The notes: generated by a model not told the origin, from the sequence alone. A stretch of 64,000 nucleotides of DNA from Sphingomicrobium sp. XHP0239 (GCF_039555325.1 NZ_CP154608.1:1426001-1490000), one strand, 5' to 3'; positions 25,101 to 34,035 are shown, counted from the first letter of the stretch. Made by a program: numbers and translations.

Positions 25101-25804
25101 GCGTCTTCCTTCTCGCGGGTCGTCACGAATTCGATCTTCTTGTCGTAGGGCGCGCCGGTGATCAGGCGATCGACGAATACGGCGGGCAGATGGATGCAGT
25201 CGGGATCGAGCGAACCCGTCGGGACGATTTCCTCGACCTCCACGACGCAGATCTTGCCGCAGGTCGCGGCAGGCTGGTTGAAGTTGCGCGCGGTCTTGCG
25301 GAACATCACGTTGCCCGCCTCGTCCGCCTTCCACCCCTTCACGATCGACAAGTCGGCGAAGATGCCGCGCTCGAGAATGTAATCCTCTCCGTCGAACTGC
25401 TTCACTTCCTTGCCCTCGGCAACGACCGTGCCGACGCCCGTCTTGGTGTAGAAGCCCGGGATGCCCGCCCCGCCCGCGCGCATCCGTTCAGCGAGCGTTC
25501 CCTGCGGGCAGAATTCGACTTCGAGCTCCTTGGCGAGGAATTGCCGCTCGAACTCCTTGTTCTCGCCGACATAGGACGAGATCATCTTCTTCACCTGCTT
25601 GGTACGAAGCAGCTTGCCAATGCCCTCGTTGTCGATCCCGGCATTGTTCGACGCGAAGGTGAGATCCTTCACCCCGCTATCGCGGATCGCGTCGAGCAGT
25701 CGTTCGGGAATACCGCACAGGCCGAAGCCTCCAGCGGCAATCAGCATCCCGTCTCTCAGGACCCCATCAAGCGCCGCGGTGGCGGAATCGTAAATCAGTT
25801 TCAT
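25097..25804 (-). CDS. scoA: 3-oxoacid CoA-transferase subunit A
   Basis: A 235-residue subunit with the family blocks MLIAAGGFGLCGIPERL, TFASNNAG and YVGENKEFERQFL. It forms the enzyme with the ScoB product. ATG 25804 is supported by the normal N-terminus MKLIYDSATAAL. First gene of a minus-strand operon scoA, NTF2-like, scoB, lipoprotein, quinone reductase, small membrane protein. Confidence 0.95.
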   Translation of the reverse strand: MKLIYDSATAALDGVLRDGMLIAAGGFGLCGIPERLLDAIRDSGVKDLTFASNNAGIDNEGIGKLLRTKQVKKMISSYVGENKEFERQFLAKELEVEFCPQGTLAERMRAGGAGIPGFYTKTGVGTVVAEGKEVKQFDGEDYILERGIFADLSIVKGWKADEAGNVMFRKTARNFNQPAATCGKICVVEVEEIVPTGSLDPDCIHLPAVFVDRLITGAPYDKKIEFVTTREKEDA

Positions 25805-25946
25805 GTCGGACGGCTCCTTCGTGGCTTGCCCCCGGCCTAGGTTCGCAGAACCATGCTGACAAGCCGTTCGTCGAACCCGAACTTGACTTGGCCGGGTGGG
25901 ACGCCCTTTCGTGAGGGCGAACGCAAAACACGGGGGGTGAACGTCG

Positions 25947-26861
25947 ATGGCATTGCTGTTGATGGACGGGGTGACGAAGCGGTTCGGCGATATTGTTGCC
26001 GTCGACGATGTCGGGTTCGAGGTCCGGCCGGGGGAGATCTTCGGATTTCTCGGCGGCAACGGAGCGGGCAAGACGACCAGCATGCGCATGGTGCTCGACA
26101 TCATTCGCCCGACGAAAGGGCGGATCGAGGTACTGGGCGGCCCGCCGGGTCCCGAACAGGGCGACCGCATCGGCTTCCTTCCCGAAGAACGCGGCCTCTA
26201 TCCCAAGATGAGCGCGATCGAGACGGTTGCCTATTTCGGACAGATGAAGGGCATGAGCCCCGGCGACGCCAAGCGCGAGGGGCTGGCGCTGCTCGAACGT
26301 TTCGGTCTTGGCGACCGCGCCAAATCGCCGATCCAGGACATGTCGAAGGGCATGGCGCAAAAGGTCCAGCTGGCGACCTCGATCGTCAATTCGCCCGAGT
26401 TGCTGATCCTCGACGAACCCTTCTCGGGCCTCGATCCGGTCAACCAGCAACTGCTCGAGGACGAGATCCTGCGCGCCCGGGACAAGGGTGCGGCGGTCGT
26501 CTTCTCGACCCACGTGATGCAGCATGTCGAACGACTGTGCGACCGGATGCTCGTGCTCAAGAAGGGTGCGAAGCAGTTCGAGGGGACGCCGGACGAGGCG
26601 CGCGAACTGCTTGCCACCAAGGTTCAAATGACCAGCCAAGTCGATCCCACGACCCTGCCTGGCGTCGCGAAGGTCGAGGCGGTCGGCACGGGTGCCGGCG
26701 GCTGGAAGGACTATGAAGTCACGCTCCGATCCGACACGCGCGCCATGGACCTGCTGGAACGGTTGACCGCTTCCGGGACCGCGCTGCGACGGTTCGACGT
26801 CGACCGCGCGAGCCTGCACGACGTCTTCGTGCATCTCGTCGGCGAGGAGAATGTGAAATGA
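25947..26861 (+). CDS. ABC transporter ATP-binding protein (ABC-2 type, NatA-like)
   Basis: A 304-residue ATPase. Walker A is GGNGAGKTT (36-44), the signature is DMSKGMAQK (131-139) and Walker B LLILDEP (152-158), all intact, with an H-loop in STHVMQH. The C-terminal 80 residues correspond to DUF4162. Together with the next gene it should form an exporter driven by ATP hydrolysis; NatAB-type relatives export sodium or other substrates. The substrate is not evident. The ORF start at ATG 25947 lacks a strong ribosome-binding site. Stop overlaps the permease start as ATGA (26858-26861). Confidence 0.93.
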   Translation: MALLLMDGVTKRFGDIVAVDDVGFEVRPGEIFGFLGGNGAGKTTSMRMVLDIIRPTKGRIEVLGGPPGPEQGDRIGFLPEERGLYPKMSAIETVAYFGQMKGMSPGDAKREGLALLERFGLGDRAKSPIQDMSKGMAQKVQLATSIVNSPELLILDEPFSGLDPVNQQLLEDEILRARDKGAAVVFSTHVMQHVERLCDRMLVLKKGAKQFEGTPDEARELLATKVQMTSQVDPTTLPGVAKVEAVGTGAGGWKDYEVTLRSDTRAMDLLERLTASGTALRRFDVDRASLHDVFVHLVGEENVK

Positions 26862-28348
26862 AGAACGTCCTGCTCATCGCCGCGCGCGAATTCCGTCACA
26901 TCGCCCGCATGAAGAGCTTCTGGGTGACCATGTTGCTGCTCCCCGCGCTCTTGTTCGTGGGTCCGCTGATCACCGATCTGCTCGATGACGACGAAGCCGA
27001 ACGGATCGTCCTCATCGACCGCGACGCCGGACCGGTCGGCGAAGCGATCCAGCAGCGCATCGAGATCGAGAACGACCTGGAAACTCTACGCTCGCTCTCG
27101 CGCTACGCCAGGCGTCACGATCTGGAAGAACGGATCGAGGGAGTGGTGTGGACCGAATATGCGCGCGATTTCACGCCTGCGGACGCTGCGGCGTTTCGCG
27201 AAAGCGGCGGGATCGAGGCGGCGCAGGAGCGGATCGATGCGGTGCGCGACGAAACGACGCCGCCGTTCGAGGCGCCCGCGCCCTGGTACGAGATCGTCGA
27301 TACGCCCGAGACGCTCGCCGGATTGTCGGCAGAGGCGATCGAGGAGCAGCGCGGCACCATCTTCGACGGGGGTGACGAAGCCAATCCGCCCCCCGATCTC
27401 GTCGTCCTGATCGACGAAGATTATGCCGAGACTCCGGCGATCCAGCTGTTCGCGGACGACACCCCCAGCCGGACGCTCGTCGGACTGATCCAGGGCGTGT
27501 CGCAGGGCGAACTTCGCGGTCGCCTGATGAGCGAGCGCGGTATCGCGCCCGCCGACATTCTCGCGATCGACGGCGCGACGCCCGTCATCACCACGTCGAC
27601 CCCGCCGCCGGGCGGCGGCGCCGAAGATGTCACCGTCATCCGGTCCCTGCTGCCGTTGGCGCTGGCCTATATGTTGATGATGAGCATCATCCTGTCGGGC
27701 AACTGGCTCGTCCAGGGTGCGGTCGAGGAACGGTCGAACAAGCTGATCGAAAGCGTGCTCGCCTGCGTGCGGCCACAACAACTGATGGCGGGCAAGTTGC
27801 TCGGGACCGTCGCCATCGGCCTGTCGATGACGCTCGTATGGGTGGCCTGCGCGGTTTTCGTCGGACTTACCCAACAGAACGCCATCGCCGAATTCATCGG
27901 CACCGCGATCGAGCCTGTCGCCAACGTCGGCGCCGTGACGACGATCCTGTTCTTCTATATTCTGGGATATGTCGCGCTTTCCACCATCTTCCTCGGTGTC
28001 GGCGTGCTCAGCGACGACATGAACGAGGCGCAGGGCTATCTCATGCCGGTGATGATCGTCCTGCTGCTGCCCATCACCTTCCTGCTGCAGGCTGTCATCT
28101 CAGGCGGCGCATCGAAAATCGTCGAGGCGATGACGTGGATTCCGCCCCTGACGCCCTTCGTGGTGCTTGCACGGCTCGGCAGCGGGATCGGCGCGCTCGA
28201 GCTGATCGGGGCGGCAATCCTCCTCGTCGGGTTTACCGCTCTGATGCTCCACCTGCTTGGGCGCTTGTTCCAGCAGAGCCTGCTGTCCTCCGGGCAGAAG
28301 CGCGGGCTTTCGGCCATCGTCGGCCGGTTCAAGGCCCCCGCCGACTGA
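26858..28348 (+). CDS. ABC transporter permease (ABC-2 type, NatB-like)
   Basis: A 496-residue membrane protein. One span at the N-terminus (about 22-40) is followed by a large extracytoplasmic domain of about 220 residues, then five spans from about residue 265 to 475, the typical ABC-2 permease layout. RSNKLIESVLACVRPQQLMAGKLLG is the characteristic cytosolic coupling segment. Partner of the upstream ATPase, to which it is translationally coupled. Confidence 0.92.
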   Translation: MKNVLLIAAREFRHIARMKSFWVTMLLLPALLFVGPLITDLLDDDEAERIVLIDRDAGPVGEAIQQRIEIENDLETLRSLSRYARRHDLEERIEGVVWTEYARDFTPADAAAFRESGGIEAAQERIDAVRDETTPPFEAPAPWYEIVDTPETLAGLSAEAIEEQRGTIFDGGDEANPPPDLVVLIDEDYAETPAIQLFADDTPSRTLVGLIQGVSQGELRGRLMSERGIAPADILAIDGATPVITTSTPPPGGGAEDVTVIRSLLPLALAYMLMMSIILSGNWLVQGAVEERSNKLIESVLACVRPQQLMAGKLLGTVAIGLSMTLVWVACAVFVGLTQQNAIAEFIGTAIEPVANVGAVTTILFFYILGYVALSTIFLGVGVLSDDMNEAQGYLMPVMIVLLLPITFLLQAVISGGASKIVEAMTWIPPLTPFVVLARLGSGIGALELIGAAILLVGFTALMLHLLGRLFQQSLLSSGQKRGLSAIVGRFKAPAD

Positions 28349-28375
28349 TAGACGGTTCGCTGCGCCCTGCCCGCG

Positions 28376-28957
28376 TCAGGGTAGCGGCGGTCGTGCGATC
28401 ACGATGCGCGCGGCGTCGGGTGCAGGAATCGGGCGTGCAGGCTCGACGGTCGGGTTGTCGGCATATCCCGTCGTCTCGTGCGGGACCTCCATCACCTGTT
28501 CGGGCATGCCGCCACCGGAAACGGTCACCCCTAGAGACGCCCAGCCGTCGTCGCCGGGCGACAACCGGAAGACGGGGAGTTGCGACGGTCCGATCTCGTC
28601 TAGGATTCGATAGCCGCTGCCCGCGCGTCTCAGTACGTAGAGGCTGCACCCACCCGTCCCGCAGATCATCGGGGACATTGCATAGGCCAACACTTCCGCC
28701 GTGCCGTCACCGTCCAGGTCGGCGGTCCCGATTTCCAGACTTAGCGACGACGGATCACCGATTGCGTCGCGCAATTCGTTGTAGAGCAGCGTTGCGACAG
28801 CCTGTTCATCGACTTCGCTCTGCGCATCGGGTGTCGGCGCCGCGGTCGCCGACGTCTCCGCCTCGTCGATTTCGGATGCCCCCTTTTCGGGCGGCGGGGG
28901 GACCGGCTCCTCGCAGGCCGCCAAAACGAGCGGAAGGGTCAGAACAATCGCGCGCAT
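28376..28957 (-). CDS. Lipoprotein of unknown function with acidic linker
   Basis: A 193-residue predicted lipoprotein: lipobox LAAC with Cys15, then a Pro/Glu/Ala-rich linker to about residue 50. The folded part contains DLDGDGTAEVLAY, which looks like a calcium-binding or FG-GAP-like loop, and YVLRRAGSGYRILDEIG. I cannot assign a family. Convergent with the ABC permease gene, 27 bases apart. Confidence 0.7.
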   Translation of the reverse strand: MRAIVLTLPLVLAACEEPVPPPPEKGASEIDEAETSATAAPTPDAQSEVDEQAVATLLYNELRDAIGDPSSLSLEIGTADLDGDGTAEVLAYAMSPMICGTGGCSLYVLRRAGSGYRILDEIGPSQLPVFRLSPGDDGWASLGVTVSGGGMPEQVMEVPHETTGYADNPTVEPARPIPAPDAARIVIARPPLP

Positions 28958-29000
28958 CGCCGCATCTCCTCGATCGAGTTCGCGGCCTTGATAGCATGAA

Positions 29001-29042
29001 TCGAAAGGGCGTCACCGCGCATCCGCGGCAACGCCCTTTCGA
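29001..29042. terminator. Inverted repeat after the SCP2 gene
   Basis: A 12-bp stem (29001-29012 with 29031-29042) encloses a second CCGCG/CGCGG stem. It lies 17 bases past the stop of the minus-strand SCP2 gene and between it and a lipoprotein gene. The U-tract is weak, so termination may be incomplete. Confidence 0.6.
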
Positions 29043-29058
29043 CTAGCTTCTTGTCGGA

Positions 29059-29358
29059 TCAGCCGCGCAGCTTGGCGAGGACGCCCTGGAGCTGCATGGC
29101 ATTGGACATGTCGCCCTCGACCTTCAGCTTGCCCGTCATGAAGGCGGTCATGCCGTCGAGCTGCCCGTCGGCCATGGCCTGCCAATCTTCCCACTTTACC
29201 TTGATCGTGGTGTCGGCTTCGCCGTCCTCTTCGGTCACCTTGTGGTCGACGCCGTCGAGCATGATCACGCCCTTGTCGTCATAATCGATCTTGACCTTCT
29301 TGCCTTCGACCCAGGCTTCGTTTTCCTGCATCTTGGCGGCGAGTTCGGCTTTATCCAT
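29059..29358 (-). CDS. SCP2 sterol-carrier domain protein
   Basis: A 99-residue stand-alone SCP2 domain: GVIMLDGVDHKVTEEDGEADTTIKV followed by the helix region WQAMADGQLDGMTAFMTGKLKVEGDMSNAM, which in SCP2 folds closes a lipid-binding tunnel. Such proteins bind fatty acyl or sterol-like lipids; the ligand here is unknown. Monocistronic, divergent from the aldehyde dehydrogenase gene. Confidence 0.92.
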   Translation of the reverse strand: MDKAELAAKMQENEAWVEGKKVKIDYDDKGVIMLDGVDHKVTEEDGEADTTIKVKWEDWQAMADGQLDGMTAFMTGKLKVEGDMSNAMQLQGVLAKLRG

Positions 29359-29441
29359 GTGCTGGCTCCTGACATTGTTGTTCGTTCAACGTCTGACCTA
29401 GGGCCAGGCTCCGACCCTTTCAACCGCGAAACGGTCGGCCT

Positions 29442-30881
29442 ATGAGCGAGCCCATGACCTATCAAACCGATCTCAAGCTCTTCATCGACGGTGCGTGGAA
29501 GGCTGGCGAAGGCCGCGACGTCATGCCCGTCACCAACCCCGCAACCGGCGAAACGCTCGCGGAGGTGCCGCTCGCCAGCAAAGACGATCTCGACGCTGCA
29601 TTGCTGGCTGCCGACCGCGCCTTTCCCGTCTGGCGCGCAACGCCGGTCGAGAAGCGCGCTGCCATCCTTCACAAGGCGGCGCGCTATCTGAAGGACAATG
29701 CGAAGGACATCGGCGCCTCGATGACGCAGGAGCAGGGCAAACCACTCGCCGAGGCGGTCGGCGAAGTCCACGGCGCGGCGAGCATGTTCGAATGGTATGC
29801 GGAGGAAGCCAAGCGCGACTATGGCCGTACACTCGTGCGCCCCGTCGGGCAGCGCAGCATCGTGCAGCGTCAGCCGGTGGGCGTGGTCGCGACCTTCACC
29901 CCGTGGAACTTCCCCATCTACCTTCTCTCCAAGAAAGTCGCCGCAGCGTTGGCGGCGGGGTGCAGCGTCATTTCGAAGCCGCCCGAAGAAACTCCCGCCT
30001 GCGTCAACGCGGTCGCGAAGGCGCTCGATCACGCAGGCTTGCCGCAAGGCGTGTTCCAGCTAGTGCACGGCGAGCCCGACATGGTGAGCCGCCACCTGAT
30101 GGCCTCGCCGATCGTGCGGAAGGTCAGCTTCACCGGCTCGGTCGCGATCGGGAGACATTTGATGAGCCTCGCCGCCGATGGGCTGAAGCGTCTCACGCTC
30201 GAACTGGGCGGTCACGCCCCGGTGCTGGTTTTCGACGATGTCGATCTCGACGCGACGCTCGACAAGCTGGTCCCCCAGAAATTCCGCAACGCCGGGCAGG
30301 TGTGCGTCTCCCCCACCCGCTTCTACGTGCAGGAAGGCATCTACGATCGCTTCGTCGAAGGGTTCGCCGAGCGGACGCAGCGAGTGAAGGTCGGCAACGG
30401 GATGGACGACGGTGTCCAGATGGGTCCCCTCGCCCACGAACGACGCCTCCCTGCCGTCGGGGATCTGGTCGCCGACGCCAAGGCAAAGGGAGCGCGCGTG
30501 CTCGCGGGAGGCGAGCCGACGGGTAATGCCAACTTCTTCGCCCCAACCCTGCTTGCCGATGTCCCGCTCGAAGCGAATATCATGAACGACGAGCCGTTCG
30601 GCCCGGTCGCCGTGACCCGGCCCTTCAAGGATCTCGACGAAGCGCTGCATCAGGCCAATCGCCTCCCGTACGGCCTCGCGGCCTTCGCCTTCACCAACGA
30701 TCTGCACCGCGCCAACGTGCTCGGCGACATGATCGAGGCGGGAATGGTCGGCATCAACAGTTTCGCCATTTCCAGCGCGGACGCCCCCTTCGGTGGAGTG
30801 AAGGATTCGGGCTTCGGCAGCGAGGGCGGCAAGGAGGGTCTGGAGACCTATCAGGTCGTGAAGGCGATCCACATGGCGTGA
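29442..30881 (+). CDS. NAD(P)-dependent aldehyde dehydrogenase (succinate-semialdehyde dehydrogenase-like)
   Basis: A 479-residue ALDH-superfamily enzyme. The nucleophile is C288 in FRNAGQVCVSP, the general base E254 in LELGG, and the oxyanion Asn156 in TPWNFP. The overall pattern and FRNAGQVC favour the succinate-semialdehyde/glutarate-semialdehyde branch (GabD type), which oxidises semialdehydes in GABA or amino-acid breakdown. Many similar ALDHs have other substrates. ATG 29442 lies in a weak context; ATG 29454 is possible. Monocistronic. Confidence 0.93.
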   Translation: MSEPMTYQTDLKLFIDGAWKAGEGRDVMPVTNPATGETLAEVPLASKDDLDAALLAADRAFPVWRATPVEKRAAILHKAARYLKDNAKDIGASMTQEQGKPLAEAVGEVHGAASMFEWYAEEAKRDYGRTLVRPVGQRSIVQRQPVGVVATFTPWNFPIYLLSKKVAAALAAGCSVISKPPEETPACVNAVAKALDHAGLPQGVFQLVHGEPDMVSRHLMASPIVRKVSFTGSVAIGRHLMSLAADGLKRLTLELGGHAPVLVFDDVDLDATLDKLVPQKFRNAGQVCVSPTRFYVQEGIYDRFVEGFAERTQRVKVGNGMDDGVQMGPLAHERRLPAVGDLVADAKAKGARVLAGGEPTGNANFFAPTLLADVPLEANIMNDEPFGPVAVTRPFKDLDEALHQANRLPYGLAAFAFTNDLHRANVLGDMIEAGMVGINSFAISSADAPFGGVKDSGFGSEGGKEGLETYQVVKAIHMA

Positions 30882-30899
30882 CCCGGGACGGGACGTTGT

Positions 30900-30924
30900 G
30901 GAACCGTCACGACCGGTCGGCATT
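30900..30924 (+). promoter_or_regulatory. EcfG-like promoter of the 101-residue acidic-tail protein
   Basis: GGAAC (30900-30904), 16-base spacer, CATT (30921-30924); one base off consensus. It ends 32 bases before ATG 30957, the same spacing as at the paralogous gene at 31515. Confidence 0.55.
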
Positions 30925-30956
30925 GATGATCATAATTCTCTCAAGGAGCCTTCCAT

Positions 30957-31262
30957 ATGGCCGATATGAACGACCCCAATCCGAACAACCCCGACCCCAA
31001 TCTCAATAACCCCAATACCGCCGAGACCAATCCGCCCCGCTCCACCGGCGGTGGTGGCGGATCGACCGCCATCATCGCGCTGGTCGCGATCGTCGCGGTG
31101 ATCGCGATCCTCTTCTTCACCGGTGTCATCGGCGGCGGCGCGGAAGCGGTCGGCGACGAGACCAGCGTCGATGTCGACGTCGAAGCGCCGGAAATCCCGG
31201 ACGTCGACGTCGATGTTCCCGAAATCGACACCAGCGACCTGGAAGTCGGCGACGGCGAGTAG
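30957..31262 (+). CDS. Small bitopic membrane protein with acidic tail (paralogue A)
   Basis: A 101-residue protein. Residues 1-30 are rich in Asn, Pro and Asp; a GGGGGS linker leads into a single span (about 37-57, STAIIALVAIVAVIAILFF); the C-terminal 40 residues are a Val/Asp/Glu alternation without any Lys or Arg. Net charge and the span order suggest N-in, C-out, with the acidic tail in the periplasm. No known family recognised. AAGGAG precedes the ATG. The next gene encodes a protein of the same design; both have EcfG-like promoters. Confidence 0.72.
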   Translation: MADMNDPNPNNPDPNLNNPNTAETNPPRSTGGGGGSTAIIALVAIVAVIAILFFTGVIGGGAEAVGDETSVDVDVEAPEIPDVDVDVPEIDTSDLEVGDGE

Positions 31263-31297
31263 GCTTTCCGTCCGGCATCGTCGGATGAATGATAGAG

Positions 31298-31332
31298 GCG
31301 GCGTCCCGGGAACGGGGCGCCGCTTTTTCTTT
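31298..31332 (+). terminator. Terminator of acidic-tail gene A
   Basis: GCGGCGTCCCG (31298-31308), GGAA tetraloop, CGGGGCGCCGC (31313-31323), then TTTTTCTTT. Confidence 0.88.
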
Positions 31333-31456
31333 GGGACGAGCTACCCCGGTTCGGAGTGCTTTCGGCTCAGCCTCCGCGACCCCGCTCTTCACTCGACGAG
31401 ACGCGAATTCGAGTGACCTCGGCGGCAGAATGGCCGAATGGTGTCCTCTATCGACG

Positions 31457-31482
31457 GGAACACCGCGCAGCGTCGTTCCGTT
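31457..31482 (+). promoter_or_regulatory. Consensus EcfG-type promoter of acidic-tail gene B
   Basis: GGAAC (31457-31461), exactly 17 bases, CGTT (31479-31482): a perfect match to the alphaproteobacterial general-stress consensus. It ends 32 bases before ATG 31515, leaving room for a short leader and the AAAGGAAC ribosome-binding site. Confidence 0.72.
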
Positions 31483-31514
31483 GGTGGAATATCTGGGGAT
31501 AAAAAGGAACATCC

Positions 31515-31778
31515 ATGGCTGAAAAATCGGGCAACAAGACCCTCATCATCATCGTCGTGATCGTCGTCATTCTGGCGATTCTGGCGTACGCGCTCGACCT
31601 GTTCGGTCTTCGCGTTTCCGGCGGCGACGCCCCCGAGGTCCAGGTCGAGGGCGGCGAACTGCCGGACGTCGATGCCGAGGCCGCGGATATCGACGTCGGT
31701 ACCGAGGAGGTCACCGTCGAGACGCCGACGATCGAAGTGGACGGCGTCGAGGACGGCGAAGCCGACACTGCCGAATAA
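31515..31778 (+). CDS. Small bitopic membrane protein with acidic tail (paralogue B)
   Basis: An 87-residue protein with a short basic start (MAEKSGNK), one span at about 9-29, the LDLFGLRVSGG juncture and a 50-residue tail alternating Val/Ile with Asp/Glu and lacking Lys and Arg. The design matches the upstream 101-residue protein though their sequences differ outside the Val-Asp repeats. Predicted N-in, C-out with a periplasmic acidic tail. Function unknown; the general-stress promoter suggests an envelope stress role. Confidence 0.75.
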   Translation: MAEKSGNKTLIIIVVIVVILAILAYALDLFGLRVSGGDAPEVQVEGGELPDVDAEAADIDVGTEEVTVETPTIEVDGVEDGEADTAE

Positions 31779-31789
31779 GCCGAAAGATC

Positions 31790-31823
31790 GGGTCGGGAGG
31801 CGGCGAACCTCCCGGCCCCTTTT
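31790..31823 (+). terminator. Terminator of acidic-tail gene B
   Basis: GGGTCGGGAGG (31790-31800) pairs with CCTCCCGGCCC (31808-31818, one G-U) and is followed by CTTTTT. Confidence 0.88.
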
Positions 31824-31863
31824 TGGCCTTCTCCGGCACATCGCCGGGCGATAGGAGCGCGTC

Positions 31864-33552
31864 ATGACCCAACGTCCGACGCCGCGCACCGGCGGCCGCA
31901 TTCTCGTCGATCAATTGCTCGCACAGGGCGTCGACCGCCTCTTCACCGTTCCGGGCGAGAGCTTTCTCGCCGTGCTCGACGCACTCCACGACAGCCCCCA
32001 AATCGATGTGGTCGTCTGCCGCCAGGAAGGCGGCGTCGCCTACATGGCGGATGCCGATGGCAAGATGACCGGGCGCCCCGGCATCGCGTTCGTCACGCGC
32101 GGTCCAGGTGCGACCAACGCCAGCGCGGGCGTCCACGTTGCGATGCAGGATTCGACTCCGATGATCCTGTTCATCGGCGATCTCGACCGCGGCGATCGCG
32201 ACCGCGAGGGTTTTCAGGAAATCGACTTTCCTGCCTTCTTCGCGCCGATCGCGAAGTGGGCTGCGCGGATCGACGATGCGCGGCGGATCCCCGAATATGT
32301 GGCGCGCGCCTTTCGCGTCGCGACTGCCGGTCGGCCCGGTCCGGTCGTGCTGGCGCTGCCCGAAGACATGCTGCGCGACGAGGTCGAGGCGCTCGACCGC
32401 CCCGCCATCACCCCCGCCGCCATCGCCCCCGACCCGGGCGCGATCGGTGCTTTGCACGACCTGCTGAAAGATGCCGCCAGCCCGATCGCGATCGTTGGCG
32501 GCGCCAACTGGGACCCATGCGCCGCGCATTATTTCGCGAGTTGGGCCGAGCGTGTGGGGATTCCCGTCGCCGCGGCCTTCCGGCGGCAGGACGCGGTAGC
32601 GAACGATTGCACCGTCTACGCCGGACAACTTGGTTACGGCCCCAATCCGAAGTTGCAGCAGCGGGTGCGCGAGGCGGATCTCGTCCTCGCCGTCGGCGCG
32701 CGGTTGGGCGAAGCGACCACCGACGGCTATACTCTTCTTACCCCCGATCACCCCGAGCAGACCCTGGTTCACGTTCACCCTGATCCGAACGAGTTGAGCC
32801 GTGTCTATCGCACCGATCTCCCGATCGTCGCCGACATGGCCGAATTCGCCGAGACGCTCGACGCGTGGCATGACGATGATCTCGCGCGTTTCGGTGCGGG
32901 CGAGGAAGCGCACCGCGAATGGCTCGACTGGTCGACCGTCCGACCCCGCGAAGGCGTACGGCTGGACCTCGGCCCGTGCGTCGCGGCGATGCGCGAAAAG
33001 CTCCCCGCCGACACGATCATCTGCAACGGAGCAGGCAACTTCTCGGGCTGGTGGCATCGGTATTGGCATTACGCCGCTACCTCGTCCCAACTTGCGCCGA
33101 CCAGCGGAACTATGGGTTATGGCCTGCCCGCAAGCGTCGCTGCGAGCCGTAGGTTCGCCGACCGCACTGTCGTGTGCGTGGCGGGAGACGGCGATTTCCT
33201 TATGAACGGGCAGGAACTGGCGACAGCCGCGGCGCTCGATCTCGACCTTCTGATCCTCGTCGTCGACAATGGATCCTATGGCACGATCCGCATGCATCAG
33301 GAGCGGGAGTATCCTGGGCGGGTCAGCGCGACCGGCCTAGCAGCGGGGAATCCCGATTTCGTCGCGCTTGTACAGGCGTTCGGTGGCTGGGGCGAGCGGG
33401 TGGAGGCCACCGCAGACTTCGCCCCTGCGCTCGATCGGGCGATGGAACGCGGCGGGATTCGCCTGCTTCACCTCGTCACCGACGTGGACGTGATTTCGAC
33501 CGCCGCCACGCTGGGAGAGATGCGTGGTCGCGCGGAAGGCCGTTCGACCTAG
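31864..33552 (+). CDS. Thiamine-diphosphate-dependent enzyme (acetolactate synthase-like)
   Basis: A 562-residue enzyme of the ThDP decarboxylase family. The N-terminal PYR domain has GESFLAVLDAL and the catalytic E55 in RQEGGVAYMA; the middle domain has a nucleotide-like fold with GARLGEAT; the PP domain holds the ThDP/Mg motif GDGDFLMNGQE followed by NGSYGTI. Acetolactate synthase large subunits, glyoxylate carboligases and other branches all share this plan; there is no small regulatory subunit next door, so I cannot choose. The gene is alone with AGGAG-like sequence at 31853. Confidence 0.85.
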   Translation: MTQRPTPRTGGRILVDQLLAQGVDRLFTVPGESFLAVLDALHDSPQIDVVVCRQEGGVAYMADADGKMTGRPGIAFVTRGPGATNASAGVHVAMQDSTPMILFIGDLDRGDRDREGFQEIDFPAFFAPIAKWAARIDDARRIPEYVARAFRVATAGRPGPVVLALPEDMLRDEVEALDRPAITPAAIAPDPGAIGALHDLLKDAASPIAIVGGANWDPCAAHYFASWAERVGIPVAAAFRRQDAVANDCTVYAGQLGYGPNPKLQQRVREADLVLAVGARLGEATTDGYTLLTPDHPEQTLVHVHPDPNELSRVYRTDLPIVADMAEFAETLDAWHDDDLARFGAGEEAHREWLDWSTVRPREGVRLDLGPCVAAMREKLPADTIICNGAGNFSGWWHRYWHYAATSSQLAPTSGTMGYGLPASVAASRRFADRTVVCVAGDGDFLMNGQELATAAALDLDLLILVVDNGSYGTIRMHQEREYPGRVSATGLAAGNPDFVALVQAFGGWGERVEATADFAPALDRAMERGGIRLLHLVTDVDVISTAATLGEMRGRAEGRST

Positions 33553-33606
33553 CAGCACGTCCGTCCCAAGCGTGGCCTCGGACGACGAACGTACGGCTGG
33601 AAACGA

Positions 33607-33834
33607 TTACCGTTGAAGGCTTGGGGCGCTCGTCATGACCGAATCGAACGCCAGCTCCTCGCACCGTTCGAGATCGAACATTTGCGACCATCGCCGCGTG
33701 CCGCGAGCATCTGGATCGATGAACAACGACGGAAGGGCCTCGGTCGCGTCGCTCCGCCGTTGAAAATGGGCATTCTTGCGGGATGGGCCATACGCGGATC
33801 GATCTCGCACGGGTGCAACATGATCGATGTCCAT
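33607..33834 (-). CDS. Possible small hypothetical protein
   Basis: A 75-codon minus-strand frame in an otherwise empty gap (33553-34102). GGAGG lies 8 bases before ATG 33834, a good ribosome-binding site, and codon choice is plausible for this genome. The protein begins MDIDHVAPVRDRSAYG and has no membrane span or recognised motif. Overlapping frames on both strands are of similar length, so this may be spurious. Confidence 0.33.
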   Translation of the reverse strand: MDIDHVAPVRDRSAYGPSRKNAHFQRRSDATEALPSLFIDPDARGTRRWSQMFDLERCEELAFDSVMTSAPSLQR

Positions 33835-34035
33835 CGGCATTTCCTCCCAGTCGATACGGACATCCTCGCGGGACTATCCCTTTGCGAACAGTAAAATGCG
33901 ATCGGTCCGGATCGCTCAGGTTCGCCTCTCGCGAAGATGGCGCCCGAAGGTAAAGGAATTGCAAAGCAACGCAGCGCCGCGCACGACGAGGCATCTTACC
34001 GTCCAAGACGGCAACCGGATCCTCTAGCGGACACG

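Noticed and set aside
33613..33894. A plus-strand frame in the gap after the ThDP enzyme
   Set aside because: No ribosome-binding site and an overlapping minus-strand frame has a better one; neither is convincing.
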